DNA of 64,000 nt from Cercis canadensis. Taxonomy: Eukaryota; Streptophyta; Magnoliopsida; Fabales; Fabaceae. The stretch covers positions 186,001-250,000 of the forward strand of contig QAOA01000707.1 of the NCBI GenBank assembly GCA_003255065.1. Direction: 5' to 3'. Shown piece by piece: positions 22,310-34,757 of this stretch. A model generated the notes under the pieces. The model saw only the letters and a list, made by a program, of their open reading frames with translations, did no database searches and was not told where the DNA came from. Numbering within the stretch: the stretch's first letter is position 1; every line of letters begins with the position of its first letter. Position numbers and translations under genes: made by a program.

Positions 22310-24196
22310 AATGCAAGTTAATGATGTTTATATTTTTGATATTGACTTTTAAATGAATGTTTGCAAAAGAGCAGGATAAATGCACAAAGTAAGGTCTCAT
22401 GTCAAAAAATTACTGAATAGCTTTGTCAAGTTTTCATTTTGGTTTAGGGATGGTTTCTGTTGTGGTTATATAGCACATTTAGTTGAGTTTGGGGACCCCA
22501 AAACTATGGTTTTGAGAAAAGATACTCTCTAGTTGTTTTTTTAAAACCATGGTTTTGGATTAAACTCAACCAAACATGCATATAGTTGTGTTAGTAACCT
22601 GTCTTGATAGCAGTAATGACGAGGAACAAACAGAAATAAGATTGGTTAAGATCAAAATAATAGCTAAATGCATGTAAAGTGACAGCTGAAATTGTGATCA
22701 TAATTCATTGGTCATAACTAAAAATATGAATTAAATTATGAGATAAATAAGGCCAGAGTTCTCAAGGAATAATTCATTTTGTGGAAGGATGAACATTACC
22801 CATAGTTAGAATGATCATCTTCATATCTTTTGGCTATTTATATATATTTTTTAGACTCACACTATATTACACTATATCACACTAGTTAGACAGTTCAGAT
22901 TCTGCCATCCTACCATCTCAACCAGCGAAAGATAAGGAGATATAAAAGAAGTGTGTAATAAGCATGGCTAGTTGCCATACCGTGGACTCAATGAAGATAC
23001 ATGGAATGGGAATCCACTCCTCTCCATGACTTAGAGAAATAAAATCAATAAGCATACGTATCTCCTGGATTTTCAGAAATTAATTTCTAAAGGTATAGTA
23101 GTGTTTGGTTTCTAATTTCTATCATTGATTTTCTCTAGTTAAGATGCATCTCTATCATTGGTTTTGTTTGTGTGTAATTTACTAATATTCGCTCGATTAG
23201 GCTACTACGTGCAAACTGTTTCTGATTCGTTGAGGCTGCCATGGATATTTTAGGCAAAATTCGCCCAATAGAGGAAGACAGAAAGAAAGAATCCCAAAAC
23301 AAAAAGGAAATAATAATAATAAACACTAAAACAGGGTAACCCCTACTAAAGAAATGAACACAAAGAAAGATAAGGTTCTCTATCATTGATGTTTGATGGA
23401 TTGAAAAGCACTCAAAGCTGTAAAATTGAATATGCGAGTGACTTCTACTTGTGCATTTATGAGCACAACGACTTCCTTTCCCCTTCAAATGCTCTTCTTT
23501 TTATTCTATTTATTTATAGACACTAAGTTACTAACTTCTAATTCAATATCACTAGTGATTCAAGAATTTTAATTTAAGAATTTTAAAAAATAATTGTGAT
23601 CTCAAATTTAAATCTTTATTCTTCTATAATCCAATTAAAAACATTTGCGGTATCTATCTAATATCAAACATTCCATGATACGAGTAATTTAAAATTTCAA
23701 AATATCTTATTTACCTTACAACATTTATTTCAATCAGTCTGCTTCTACAAAATTACATTTTATTTGCTAGCTTTGTATCAAAATCTCTTATGCATTGATT
23801 AAACATAAAACATTATTATCATTATTGAATTTTTCAGATTAATACCACTTTAACGGATAGCTCATTTTTTTTAATTTTATTTTAATTAATTTTTTGCTCA
23901 CAATTTTAACCCAATTCTAAGAGGGTAAGACCGTAAGAGACAGTCATCTAAAATTCTCTTTCTCTCTCCACTTTTCTCGGTCCAAAAAAGAAAAGAAAAA
24001 AAAAAAAAAAAGCTGCGGTCAGTCACCTCCCCACTTTATGTAGTTTTGGTTCCCAAGGTTTTTACAAAAACTAGTATCTTTTTTCATATTTTACCGCGTC
24101 CGCCATTAAAATGCTCTCCAACTTTCTCTGCAAGTACCTTAAACGCCAAAAATTCAAACTTTTTGAATCATCTCCTCTTTAAACCAAAGCAAAGCA
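22310..24196. other. Intergenic region between VIP5 and glycosyltransferase
   Basis: No gene is supported. It contains the 3' end of VIP5, a hairpin-forming element at 22475-22577 and AT-rich sequence. An A run lies near 23997-24010. The sequence just before 24197 is the promoter/5' UTR of the glycosyltransferase. I could not fix a TATA box with confidence. Confidence 0.5.
22475..22577. mobile_element. Small inverted-repeat (MITE-like) hairpin
   Basis: The left end agttgagtttgggg with caaaactatggttttgag pairs with the right end, aaaaccatggttttgg then aaactcaaccaaac. The arms are about 40 bp with a short loop. It is a compact, non-coding foldback downstream of VIP5. Confidence 0.5.
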
Positions 24197-25552
24197 ATGT
24201 ATGAGAGCTCAAAACCTTGTCACTCTCACTTGCCACTTCTTCACCAAGTTCAGGACCTCAAGAGATCTCTTCTAACTATACTCTTCTACTTGCCCACTTC
24301 TTTCTTTGCTCTTCTTCTTCTCTTCCTTTTAGCTTACAATGGCTTTACTGTCTTCTGGATTCATGTCCCTTTCTTAGTCAAATCCCCTCCAAAACCCGTC
24401 GTTTTCTCGCCGGTACCTGAAGCCAGAGAGCCACTCAGAAAATGGGCTTCTTCCCAAGCGAAGCTATCTTCTTCTGTGCTTTTTGCTGTCAAAGAAAAAA
24501 ATTCAGCTGCAATTTTGAAGACCCACTTGCCCCTTCTGCAAAAATCGAACTTTTCTCTGATACCCAGTGAGAAATTTTCTCTTCATAGGTCCAGACGAGC
24601 CAGGAGACACAAGCGTGGGCTCAGAAGTGTTCGCTCTGAAGCTCAATTCCCAGTGTTCTCGGCGAGGCTCAAAGCATTCTTTGCTGGGAACGGAAGCTCT
24701 TGGTCTTCTTGTAAGGGCAGGTTCTTCATGACTTGGATTTCTTCCTTAGAATCTTTTGGTGACAGAGAGTTATTGGCCATAGAGAGCTTGTTCAAGTCTC
24801 ACCGAAAAGCTTGTTTGGTAATAGTCTCCAAATCATTGGATTCTGATGGAGGAACTCAAATTCTGAGGCCATTTTTGAATAATGGGTTCAAGGTAATGGC
24901 AATTGCCCCTGATTTCAATTTTTTATTCAAGGATACTCCTGCTGAAGCATGGTTTAAAATGTTGAAGGATGGGAATGTGAATCCAGGTGAGGTCTCTATA
25001 GGCCAAAACCTCTCCAATTTGCTTAGGCTTTCTTTGTTGTATAAATATGGAGGCATATATATAGATGCCGATGTTATAGTCTTGAAGAGTTTCTCCAAAC
25101 TCAGAAACACTATTGGAGCACAGAATTCTGATACTAAAACTGGCAAATGGAACAGATTGAACAATGCTGTGTTGATATTTGATAAGAAGCATCCATTGCT
25201 CTTCAAATTCATTGAAGAATTTGTTCTCACTTTTGATGGGAACAAGTGGGGTCACAATGGTCCATACTTGGTCTCTAGAGTGGTCTCAAGGGTGAGTGGA
25301 AGGCCAGGATTTAATTTAACTGTTCTACCACCATCTGCATTTTATCCAGCAGATTGGCATAGAATTAGAAGCTTGTTTCAAGGGCCTAGAGATAAGCTCC
25401 ATTCACAATGGTTGGTCAAGAAACTCGGGCAAATTCAGAAGCAAAGTTTCGCAGTGCACCTGTGGAACAGGAAGAGTAGGAATCTAGAGGTAGAAAAAGG
25501 AAGCATTGTTGATAGTGTTATATCAAGTTCTTGCATCTTCTGTAACTCTTAG
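24197..25552 (+). CDS. Alpha-1,4-glycosyltransferase (lactosylceramide galactosyltransferase-like), type II membrane protein
   Basis: Single-exon gene, 451 residues. After a short cytosolic N-terminus, a strongly hydrophobic stretch at residues about 24-57 (SLLTILFYLPTSFFALLLLF...) is a signal anchor, as in Golgi type II glycosyltransferases. The luminal part carries FFMTWISSLESFGDRELLAI and ACLVIVSKSLDS. It also has the sugar-binding region LLYKYGGIYIDADVIVLKSF with its DXD motif at about 289-291, and WGHNGPYLVSRVVSRV. The C-terminal part (FAVHLWNRKS) fits the alpha-1,4-glycosyltransferase conserved region (Gb3_synth type). Plants have several such proteins, annotated by similarity to animal Gb3 synthase, but the acceptor in plants is not established. 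A cell-wall or glycolipid role is inference. The ATG is the first in a good position and the stop is at 25550-25552. Confidence 0.9.
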   Translation: MYESSKPCHSHLPLLHQVQDLKRSLLTILFYLPTSFFALLLLFLLAYNGFTVFWIHVPFLVKSPPKPVVFSPVPEAREPLRKWASSQAKLSSSVLFAVKEKNSAAILKTHLPLLQKSNFSLIPSEKFSLHRSRRARRHKRGLRSVRSEAQFPVFSARLKAFFAGNGSSWSSCKGRFFMTWISSLESFGDRELLAIESLFKSHRKACLVIVSKSLDSDGGTQILRPFLNNGFKVMAIAPDFNFLFKDTPAEAWFKMLKDGNVNPGEVSIGQNLSNLLRLSLLYKYGGIYIDADVIVLKSFSKLRNTIGAQNSDTKTGKWNRLNNAVLIFDKKHPLLFKFIEEFVLTFDGNKWGHNGPYLVSRVVSRVSGRPGFNLTVLPPSAFYPADWHRIRSLFQGPRDKLHSQWLVKKLGQIQKQSFAVHLWNRKSRNLEVEKGSIVDSVISSSCIFCNS

Positions 25553-25559
25553 GTTTGGA

Positions 25560-27763
25560 GTTTGTATGTAGAGGATTAGAGTGATAATTTGCATTTTGTT
25601 ATCTGCAATACTTGTCTTATAAGTGGCTATGGACTAACTCAGTTCATTGCACTATAGAAGAAGAGGTAAAAGATTGTTTTAGGGTTAAAATGGTTAGATT
25701 AGATGATAGTTTTGGGTTTTACCCTTCTCTTATGTTTTTGTTGTATGTCTATGAATTGAAAGATCTGAAAAGAATAATAATTTCAGTGGTTTTGATCATT
25801 TCCTTTCTCTTGGACACTGATTGTTTTGCATATGAATGATCCTTTCAAAGATTTGCATTTTGCATTTAGAACTTGAATAGTGTTAGTTTGATTGATTTTT
25901 AAGAAATGAATGGACCAGGCTTATCATGTTTGCGAGACAAATAAATTGTGAAAGTGATTTCTCAGCTCCCAATCTTAATAGAGCACCTACTTTCTTGCCT
26001 TGCATGTGATAACTGATACTGATAACAATTATCTCCCCTTCCCCTGTGAGCCAAAGAAAATCATCCCCTTCCCTTTTTTCTGCATTTTACATCCATCACA
26101 TTTATTGAAAGGATAATTTTTTGAAATTATTATTTTTTATTTTATTACAACTGAATAATCAGATTTTACCAAAAAACTTCGAGTAATCGAAGTGGATAAT
26201 TTTTTGTTGAAAGGAATATGAACTATAATTCTCCTTCTCCTTCTCCTTCTCCTTTTTTTCCCTGGGAATAGATTTCAGTTATGTAGTCAGTCCATTGATA
26301 ATCAGTTGTTTCTGGCAAAAGCTTTTATGATTAGGTTAAGGGAAAAGCAATTAAACTAGTTTGAAACAATTTATGAAGTGACAGGCACTCATGTGCAGTG
26401 AGATGTACGAGTTACTAATCATAAACCTTTATTCACTTCATGAACTTATTTATTTATTTTTATTTTCTAGGTCATGGTGACACTAAATGTGTTCCATGAT
26501 ATTGGATGTGGAAGTGCACACCTGCACATAGTTGGTGATCCACCTACTTTCCACTAGGAGTGTTAGTTTCAACACGTACTTGTTGCTGATGGTACAACCA
26601 AGGCATCCTTCGGATCATTCATTTTATTCCATGTGCGTTGTTATGGTAAATAATGCTACTAACACATCAAGATACTTAGCTAAATTTAATTGAATATTTT
26701 TATACGATTTAAAATTTATATACTAATGTTATAAAATGTGTAAGAAGCATTTTTCTAATAGAAACAAAAAATAAAAGTATATTAATGTTTGCATAGAAAT
26801 AAATGGTTTTACAAGATAATNCCTACTTTCCACTAGGAGTGTTAGTTTCAACACGTACTTGTCGCTGATGGTACAACCAAGGCATCCTTCGGATCATTCA
26901 TTTTATTCAATGTGCGTTGTTATGATAAATAATGCTACTGACACATCAAGATACTTAGCTAAATTTAATTGAGTATTTTTATACGATTTAAAATTTATAT
27001 ACTAATGTTATAAAATGTGTAAGAAGCATTTTTCTAATGGAAACAAAAAATAAAAGTATATTAATGTTTGCATAGAAATAAATGGTTTTACAAGATAATG
27101 CCAATGAAAAATAGTAAATTACATGAAGAAAAACCATATCCGCAGTCCAAATACAGTTTAGATGGACCATGGAAAAGGGATGTTAACAGATAATGAGATT
27201 TCTCAGTCTATCCTTGTAGACTACCTTGGACTCAAGCGGGGGAAAACGAGAGAAAAGCTAGAAAGGGATCATAAAAAAAGAGAACAGTATTTGTGCCTTC
27301 AAATTTGGACCAGGTTGGTTCTAGAAAGAAATTTGTTTCATCTTCATATCATACTACATCAAAAACAAGCGGAACCACAGGAATTTCAAAACAAACATTT
27401 ATGAGAGAATAGAATAATCTGCCAACAGAAAACAAGACACGAGAAATTCCCTTGGAAATATTCTTTACCAATAACAAATAAATAATACCCTTGCCAAAGA
27501 AAATACAGCCACCCCCTAGAAGGGGGAAACAAATCATATAATACAATTTAAAGCAAAATTCAGCTCTGCATGACCTAGAAGAAAGTTTGCACTTTCTGTC
27601 AAAATCCCTGGATAAACCTGAACTTTGTTCTTCTCAATTCCTCTTGTCCTATCCCTGACTATACCCTATGTAATGTTGAAAACTAGTAAAAATTTCAAAT
27701 AAATAAATAAATAAATAAACTTTGTCAGAAATAATCAAGGAACGTTGCCAGGGCAGTGCTTGC
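25560..27763. other. Intergenic region with an N-bounded duplication
   Basis: No gene is supported. It holds the 3' end of the glycosyltransferase, a (CTTCTC)n-like tract near 26232-26252, and the duplicated segment 26543-27099. The sequence from about 27560 is probably the 3' UTR of the minus-strand CCCH gene. Confidence 0.5.
26543..27099. repeat. Direct duplication across single N (26543-26820 / 26822-27099)
   Basis: Two 278-base arms have only a handful of substitutions (for example tgttgctgat/tgtcgctgat, attcca/attcaa). They lie exactly either side of the N at 26821. No gene is involved. Confidence 0.85.
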
Positions 27764-30480
27764 TTATGCTACCATCTGCTCTTGCTCTATATACAGCTGC
27801 TCCAGCCATGGTGGAAGCATCTCTTTACTGAGATCATACTGCTGCTGCTGCTTCTGAGCACCAAACATCTCAGAACTCTCGGAGGGAACGTCTTTAACCA
27901 ATGAATTAACCCAAGAGACATCAGGCTCAACATTTTCAGACATGGGCCTGGCAGTTACCCCATTGTTTCGGAACCCAAAAGAAGCAGATTTCTTCAGCTT
28001 GTTCAGATCATCTCCATTGATGCCCCAATCCAATTTCCCATCAGGGGAACTCCAATCTGAACGGGTAGAAGACGTCCTGCAGACTGGGTTGGAAGCTGAA
28101 GATAGCCCAGGAAGATGGTTCACTGCTCCACGATCAATAAAACTTTGGCTTCGCTTTGCGAAGGCGGCAGACCTAGAGTTCATCACTGCTGCTGCCACAG
28201 CAGCTGATGAGTCAAAACCATACGCTGAGGGTTTTCTCACTGGAGGAGAGGAAGGGATGTTTGTTGGATAGCTTGCACGAAGGTGGTTCATGTTTTGGCG
28301 CATTTGAAGCGCATTTGGAGACTGCAACTGACTAGGTGTTGAAGGTTGGACCGAAAGACCATGTAATTGAGACAATACTGAAGGATCAACAGATCCTAAA
28401 AGGTCATCAAGGTTAGTTGGCTTCAAATCACCAATCCTATTGCTGCGGAAAGATGGAGAAGAGATTCGAGCAATCTCTTCTATCAATTGCTGCTGCTGTT
28501 GGCTAGCAGGACTTTCTAGTCCAAGCAATTCCATCTCCAATTCCAGATCCCTAGCGTTCAAAGCACTCTTCAGCCGGCTACCAGGGAACTGCAAGGACGG
28601 TGGGGTGAGGCTCATTTTGTTCTGCCACAGGTTTCCACTCTTGGGAGATGAAGCTGCTGCCAAGGGAGACATGGGTGGTGTTGAAACAGTTGACATCGGC
28701 AAAGATGAGGAACTGAGAGACAATGGACTCATCGCTGTCATGTCAAGTCCACTAGATGAGAAAGACTTGGGTGAAGGCATAGCTGACCCAGTGGAAGCAT
28801 ACACGGGGCGTAACTCTTCAGGTCTGTGAGCAAAGAAGCAAACTTTCCTAGTGCACAGAGACTCTTCCTTGCAAAGCCGTGTTCGGTATTGGGCAGGATG
28901 GAGCCAAGACTCGAAAACACCATGCGCATATTCACAGGCATCCCCCTTCTGGCAGGTCCCTTTACGAAACTCAGGGCAGGGAACACAACTGTAAGGGTAC
29001 TTCCTTGGGTCTCTTCTCCTTGCATTCTCCCCAGGATGAACAAATGGACACTCAGTCCAGTCATGGGAATAAGCCCTTGAGCAAGGCTTCACCTTGAAAC
29101 TATACATTCTAAACTCATCTGTTCCATATATACCATTGTTTATGTCAGGCAATGATACATCAACAGGATATTCTTTCTTCTCTGATCCTTCCTTTTCTTT
29201 CTTCTCCATTCCTTCTTTTGATGATAAAGAAGCCAGTGCGATTTTTTGTTCCAACTCCTGATTGACTGCTCCTTCCCCTCCTCTCAGCAACAACTCCATG
29301 CCCTTCCTTCTTGAACTGGACAAAGAATTAAAACCCGGGGCAATCAGATTAACAGGCTTATTTCCACTAGCATCAAGGCAATCAGCATCTGCCTGAGCAT
29401 CAAGCAAGAGCTTAACAATCTCAGCCGAAGATTCTGCGCCACCAGCAACAGCACAATGGAGAGCAGTGGCCCTATCAGAACCACAGGCCCTATTCGCATC
29501 AACCCTACCCATGTCAACTATGTACTTCAGAACCTTAGTACTTCCAAATAAAGAAGCAATCATGAGGGGCGTCCTCTTCTCGGTACCCATCTTTTTTGAC
29601 CCAATTCTTCTACCATACCAAAAGCTTGCGTCGTTGACATCAAAACCTCTCTCTTCTACTACAGTCCTGAAAGCTTCAAGATCATCAGATGCAGCCAATT
29701 CAAGCAAAACTGAGAAGTTCTCAGTTTTGCAGAGATCATCCTTCTGCTTTTGATACTCGCTTCCCATGGTGTGGTTTGAGGAGGAAAGCTTACTTTTTGG
29801 ACCACTGCACATACCCAAGTCCTGCCTAATTGAACAAGATGAACTCAATAAGACACTCTATTCAATACTTCATGTATCCACGTGAAGAAAAACAAAAAAA
29901 TTAACACCCAAATTAGCCAAAAATTGAAGCTTGAAAACAAAAATTCCCAACCATGTAGTTATACCAATTTTATATGCTAACTTTTTCTCACCAAACCAAC
30001 AGAGACTAAACCCACAACACAAACTCCGATAGGAAAAATAAAAGAGAATACAAGATGATTTCCCTAACAACATCAGCAACATCAAAGCTAACAACTTCGT
30101 CTTTCAAAACCTAATTTGTACGAAATTTGACAAAAACAACAAACACCCATAACCAAAATTTTAAATTAAAGTTTCAAACTTTGATCTACCAACAATCAAC
30201 CCCCAAAACCTAAACGTCAGCCCTACCCAAAACAATCGTGAAGAAACCCCACCAACATCACAACAGATCAAACCAGAGCAGACCAAAAATCCAAACTTTA
30301 TCAGCAAATCAAATAATCAGAAACAGAACTTTGTTTCAGAACAAACCTTTGAATAAAGTGAGAATTATTGAAGACCCCCTTTGTGTAGTCCTTGTTTCTT
30401 GTTGGGAGAGAGTAAAATCGAGAAGGCCTCGATTGAGAGGTTGAAGAAAAATAAGAGGAGGGTAGCCCCTTTTATTCCCT
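27764..30480 (-). CDS. RR-TZF CCCH zinc-finger protein with ankyrin repeats; CDS 27764-29812
   Basis: The CDS is one exon of 682 residues starting at the ATG at 29812 (MCSGPKSKLSS), the family-typical N-terminus. Twelve codons can be read further upstream, but they lie in an intron: the acceptor is at 29827-29828, and the donor beside 30346 joins a 5' UTR exon from 30347 to about 30480. Ankyrin repeats occupy about residues 75-155 (RTPLMIASLFGSTKVLKYIV, ALHCAVAGG). The arginine-rich region and tandem fingers lie at about 245-330. They read CPEFRKGTCQKGDACEYAH (CX7CX5CX3H), a 16-residue linker, then CKEESLCTRKVCFFAH (CX5CX4CX3H). The rest is Ser/Pro rich and ends in PPWLEQLYIEQEQMVA. Plant RR-TZF proteins bind RNA, move between nucleus and cytoplasmic granules and act in stress and hormone responses. 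It most resembles the Arabidopsis C3H30/C3H66-type members with ankyrin repeats. Confidence 0.93.
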
Positions 30481-31579
30481 TTGTTCTCCAACGCCCACCA
30501 GGATAAAGAGAAGAAGAGAGGAAAGTGTGACTTTTCTTCGACGCTCTTTCTCTTTGGTCAAAGTCAATTATTCAAAGCCAAAAGGGGGCCACTCCTCCTT
30601 ATCAGTGTTTAATCTTTGGTGTCTTTGCTTCCTGTTTCTGCTAAATGAAACACAAACTGCATCGAAATGCAACTCAAATTCAACATTTTAAGTAGGACCC
30701 ACTATCTATCAGCTCTACCTTTCAGTGAGTGTAATCCAACTAACCGCCTTAGCAGGTTGTGTCCATGCGCTTCACGTGCGCTTATGGTGAATAACTGAAT
30801 ATCCAATCAAATAATATACATATATCTCTAATTTTCTATTGGATTAATTGACTGAAATAATATATTTTTATAAATTATTTATATAAAGTAGTTTTTAAAT
30901 TATTTACATAAAATGAGTATTTTTATATATTTTATTAATTTTTTAACCAGAGTCAAACATCTTTATATGAATAAAATATGTATAAATTGAACATATTTTA
31001 AAAAATTTCAAGTGAAAAGCGTGTTTATTATTTACTAAAGTGAATTGAAAATTGTGAAAGGGAGACACGTTTTACTTATAAAGTGTATTCCAAGTGAACA
31101 CACTTTACCAGGTAAAGTGTATTCTCAAAGAACACGTTTTAAAGATAAAACATGTTTCTAATAAACANAATATATTTCTAAAAAATACGCTTGTGAACAC
31201 ACTTTATAACTTTATGTTACGCGGGGGTGGAGACCCGTTGGGCATGGAGCAACGGGGGACCGGAAGGGAACCGGAAGAGAGAGAGAGCGAGTCCAAGCAA
31301 GTGAAGTCATAGTTGGAACGCGTTGTGAATATGTTTGGATGTTTGTATAATGGAGTTTAGGGAGTGGAGAGTCTAAATTGGGTGACAGAGAGAGACATAT
31401 CATATAAGTATAACTGACTCAGCCTTCCACTATAGGTTGAAACCCTCTTCTGCCTTCCTATAGAGTCATAGACTGACCTGGTCACAACTTGGGATATAAT
31501 AACAACACCTTCCAATTCTTCCAACTTACATGATACCAGATGTTCAAATAAAAAAATTTATATATTGAAAAAGGAATTT

Positions 31580-31922
31580 TGAGCTATGTAAGAGGGAAAA
31601 AAACAAAAAAAATATGTCTGATTGAGAGTTTGGAGCGAAACAAATTTTTAATTTTAATTTTATTGTGAAAATTTTAAAAAATTTGAGTCACAAAATTTAA
31701 ATTTAACAAGATCGAAAAAAGTACTAATATTTAGATATATTTTTCGACATATTTTCTGTATGACTCTATTTATGAATTTTATAATGAACTAATTGTTTTG
31801 GCATAAATTAGTGACTTTTTTTTTTCTTTGTAATAATACCAAAATAAAAAATTTGTTCTACCCTAAACTCTCAGTGAGAAGATTTTCTATTTTTACATTT
31901 TAAGATATCAAGGATAATCTAG
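31580..31922. mobile_element. Foldback element, relative of 34306-34757
   Basis: It shares order and wording with the second element: gagtttggagcgaaacaaat near the left, and tactaatattt...atatatttttcgacat and tatgaattttataa...gaactaattgtt internally. It has ccctaaactctcagtgagaa and aaggataatctag at the right. The arms are inverted but more decayed than in the other copy. Confidence 0.45.
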
Positions 31923-32601
31923 CATCTCTCATTGAAAAATAATAAATTTACAAACTTTCTTTTTGTTACATAAAGGTACAATGCGATAAGAAAAAAAATA
32001 TATATATATATAACGATAATAGAACTGTTAATATTAAATATTATGATTTCTATAATTAAAACAAGATACCACTAAACCCAGAGGTTAGTGACAAACTTTA
32101 GTTTCACAGCAACAAAAACTTATTGACTATGTAATCAAATTTGAGTATTACATGACCAAGTTAAAGCATGTTTGGTAACTGGTGGAGCTTTTTAACCCAT
32201 GAAACTAGATTTTGCAAGCCAAATATTGGTTTTGAGAGCCAAACTATCATGTTTAATAAAATTGCATATAAACAGTATTGCTTTCAACAAGTGACTAAAC
32301 TAACTTTATATCAGGGAAAAGAAAAAAAAACAGCTAATTCCAACTTTTTATCTTGCCTTAAAATCATCCCAATATCTATTCCAACCTTTTAAAAGTTGCT
32401 GTGATGTGTTTAAAATCTAATACAATCTTGCTTTTATAGGGTGTTTTTGGTAATTTGACATATGAACGATGATTTTTCTAAGCAATCCTTTATATGGCCC
32501 TGGTTGCTCCACTATCTTGCTGCAATCAAATACCCATTTGAGGCGTTGTTGACAAATCAAATACCCTGCAGATTTATTCTCTGCACCATTAATTAGGAGA
32601 A

Positions 32602-32984
32602 GTGAAGATCAGCAACAGCCATAAGATCTTTAACAAATATGTCCAATGCTTGCTCAATGGAAGATGTTTTGTCCATAATGGATTATTCCCTTAGCCTGCA
32701 AAATGATGTCATTTACTAGTGGTCAATTTATCCCAAATTAATCAATGGAACATACTGAAACTCTTGGTTTGCTGTTTGGAGACTGAGTCTCCATTATTAG
32801 TGTATGAATTTGTAGTATATCCAATGGAATCCCTCTCCCACCATATCCACAAGCAAGACCTTGAATCATCACTTTCATGAAAATACCTGCCTAGAAATGC
32901 ATGTGAGGTTGCTGGAGCAGGGTTATATAATTTTGCACCTTCCATTTCCATCTTCAAAATAGACATCAAACCCTCCAACATCAT
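32602..32984 (-). other. Possible coding relic, unidentified
   Basis: The minus strand opens at 32984 with MMLEGLMSILKMEMEGAKLY and continues for 80 codons, protein-like at first ([18 protein letters not shown]). Further down, an ATG near 32679 opens MDKTSSIEQALDIFVKDLMA, which ends after 27 residues at about 32599. A cag acceptor-like site lies between them. The two pieces could be exons of a small gene, but no in-phase join was found and I recognise no family. Confidence 0.2.
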
Positions 32985-33673
32985 TTTGGATGAAAGGGAA
33001 ATAATTATTGCACATTGGTGTATGTCACATTACTTTACACTGGTTGAGAATGTGTTATTTGAGTCTCACAGACATTTTAAGTGGGTTAGTTGAATTCAAA
33101 CACTGTCAACAATAAGATAATTACTAATGTATGAAGAGCATTACTCGAATGAAAAGTATTGTGTCAAAGTATCTATTTTTTGGGAATTGAGATATCAAGA
33201 TCTCTATTCTTTACTATCATGCATAAACACATGTGTGGGACAAAGAACATAACACAAGCACAAAAAAACATAATATATAAGAGTATTGTTAGATATAAAA
33301 TTATTCTTGCGTTATTTTTTAAGTTTTTGAGAAAAATGATTTTTGATATAATATCAAGCCTCTTTGATTAAACGATCAAGAGTTCAAATTCTTTTCGTCT
33401 TCACTTTTAAAATTAAATTAAATTTCAAAATAAAGTAAAAATAGATATGTGTTTTATTTATGCTTCTAAGTCTAATATCGAAACTCAAGTTGACGCGAGT
33501 TAAATATCCAATACAAATACGGACACGACTCTTTTCTTAAAGTATCATTGCTTCGTAGATTCTACATGATAAAGCTCACTTAAGTAAATTTTGGGTCAGT
33601 AGACACCGCATACTTCCAATCAAGTCAATTCTGTATATAGTTTTCCTAGTTGTGCTTGCGCTGAGTCATTTCC

Positions 33674-33940
33674 TTGATTAAAGAGAATCAAGTTTTAAAG
33701 ATGGTTGGTGCTAGAGTGGTTAGTGAAGAAAACGAAGATATTTTGCTGATCTTGCAAATGAGGTGGTTGAGATTGAATCAGAAAAAAGCAACCAACAGTA
33801 AAAGAGGCTTTACTGGAGCTAGAAGCATTGAGAAAGGCACCAAGTTGAAAGTTCTTTACACATCAACCAAAGATCTTGAGTTGCCAAGATGGAGTATAGT
33901 TGGGACACCACTTGTGAAACAGTCCAAGAATCCAGAGTAA
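33674..33940 (+). pseudogene. Possible frameshifted gene relic, unidentified
   Basis: The plus strand encodes MVGARVVSEENEDI, then the reading appears to switch frame (FADLANEVVEIESEKSNQQ, VKEALLELEALRKAP) and back to KLKVLYTSTKDLELPRWSIV. Three adjacent frames each read like Glu/Lys/Leu-rich protein, which suggests small indels in an old coding sequence. No family was recognised. It may be chance. Confidence 0.2.
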
Positions 33941-34305
33941 GAGCCTTTTGCTTTCTTTACAAATGGAGTTCACATTCATCTAAGACCCTAGATTAATTGG
34001 AGAAGTGTATGTACCACGGAAAGTTTTGACTTGAAATATGCACAAAGTCATTGATTCTCATTCGATAAAAGTAAAGAGGTGAAAACATATAACTTTAGCG
34101 GCAAGTTTTACCCAGTTTAGTATTGTTACTTTACCAAGCAAGAAAATCAGGAAACTAAGGAATTTCCCATCACATTGGTACTAGATTCTTTGTTATTTAT
34201 ACCATTATTATGATTCTGATTATTACACAAGTATTAGTTGAAAATTGGCTCTTTATGTTAAGAGAAAACCACATCGTACATGAGATATTTTATTAGAGGG
34301 ACATA

Positions 34306-34757
34306 CTAGGCTATCCTTATTATATGGGAAGGATAAAAATAGAAAACACCTTTCACGAAGAGTTTAAGAACAAAATGAACTTTTAATTTTGATACAATTA
34401 CAAAACGGAACAAATTTTTTATTTTTATTTTGATATCATTAAAAAGATTTCAAAAAATCGTATCACCCAGTATGAGTTACATCTCCAAATTATTAACATA
34501 ATTTGAGTTTAGCAGTATCAAAGAAAATTACTAATATTTTAATATATTTTTCGGCATGTTTCATGTATTACTTTGTTTATGCATTTTATAANAAAAATTA
34601 CTAATATTTTAATATATTTTTCGACATGTTTCATGTATTACTTTGTTTATGCATTTTATAAAGAACTAATTGTTCTAGTAAAAAATTCGTTTCGCTTCAA
34701 ACTCCTAGTTGAAGAGATGTTCCATTTTTACCCTTTAAACTAAAAAAGGTAGCCTAG
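34306..34757. mobile_element. Foldback element with N-bounded internal duplication
   Basis: The left end ctaggctatcctt pairs with the right end aaaggtagcctag. Inside, gaagagtttaag/aaactcctagttgaag, and further AT-rich words, keep inverted order. A 68-base piece (34524-34591) recurs at 34594-34661 with one substitution, across the N at 34592. There is no coding capacity. Confidence 0.55.

Noticed and set aside
24856..25255. Antisense open frames within the glycosyltransferase
   Set aside because: They are shadows of the conserved plus-strand coding region.
29813..29848. Twelve extra N-terminal codons for the CCCH protein
   Set aside because: They lie across a good 3' splice site (ttag at 29827-29830), and family members begin at MCSGPK, so the start was set at 29812.
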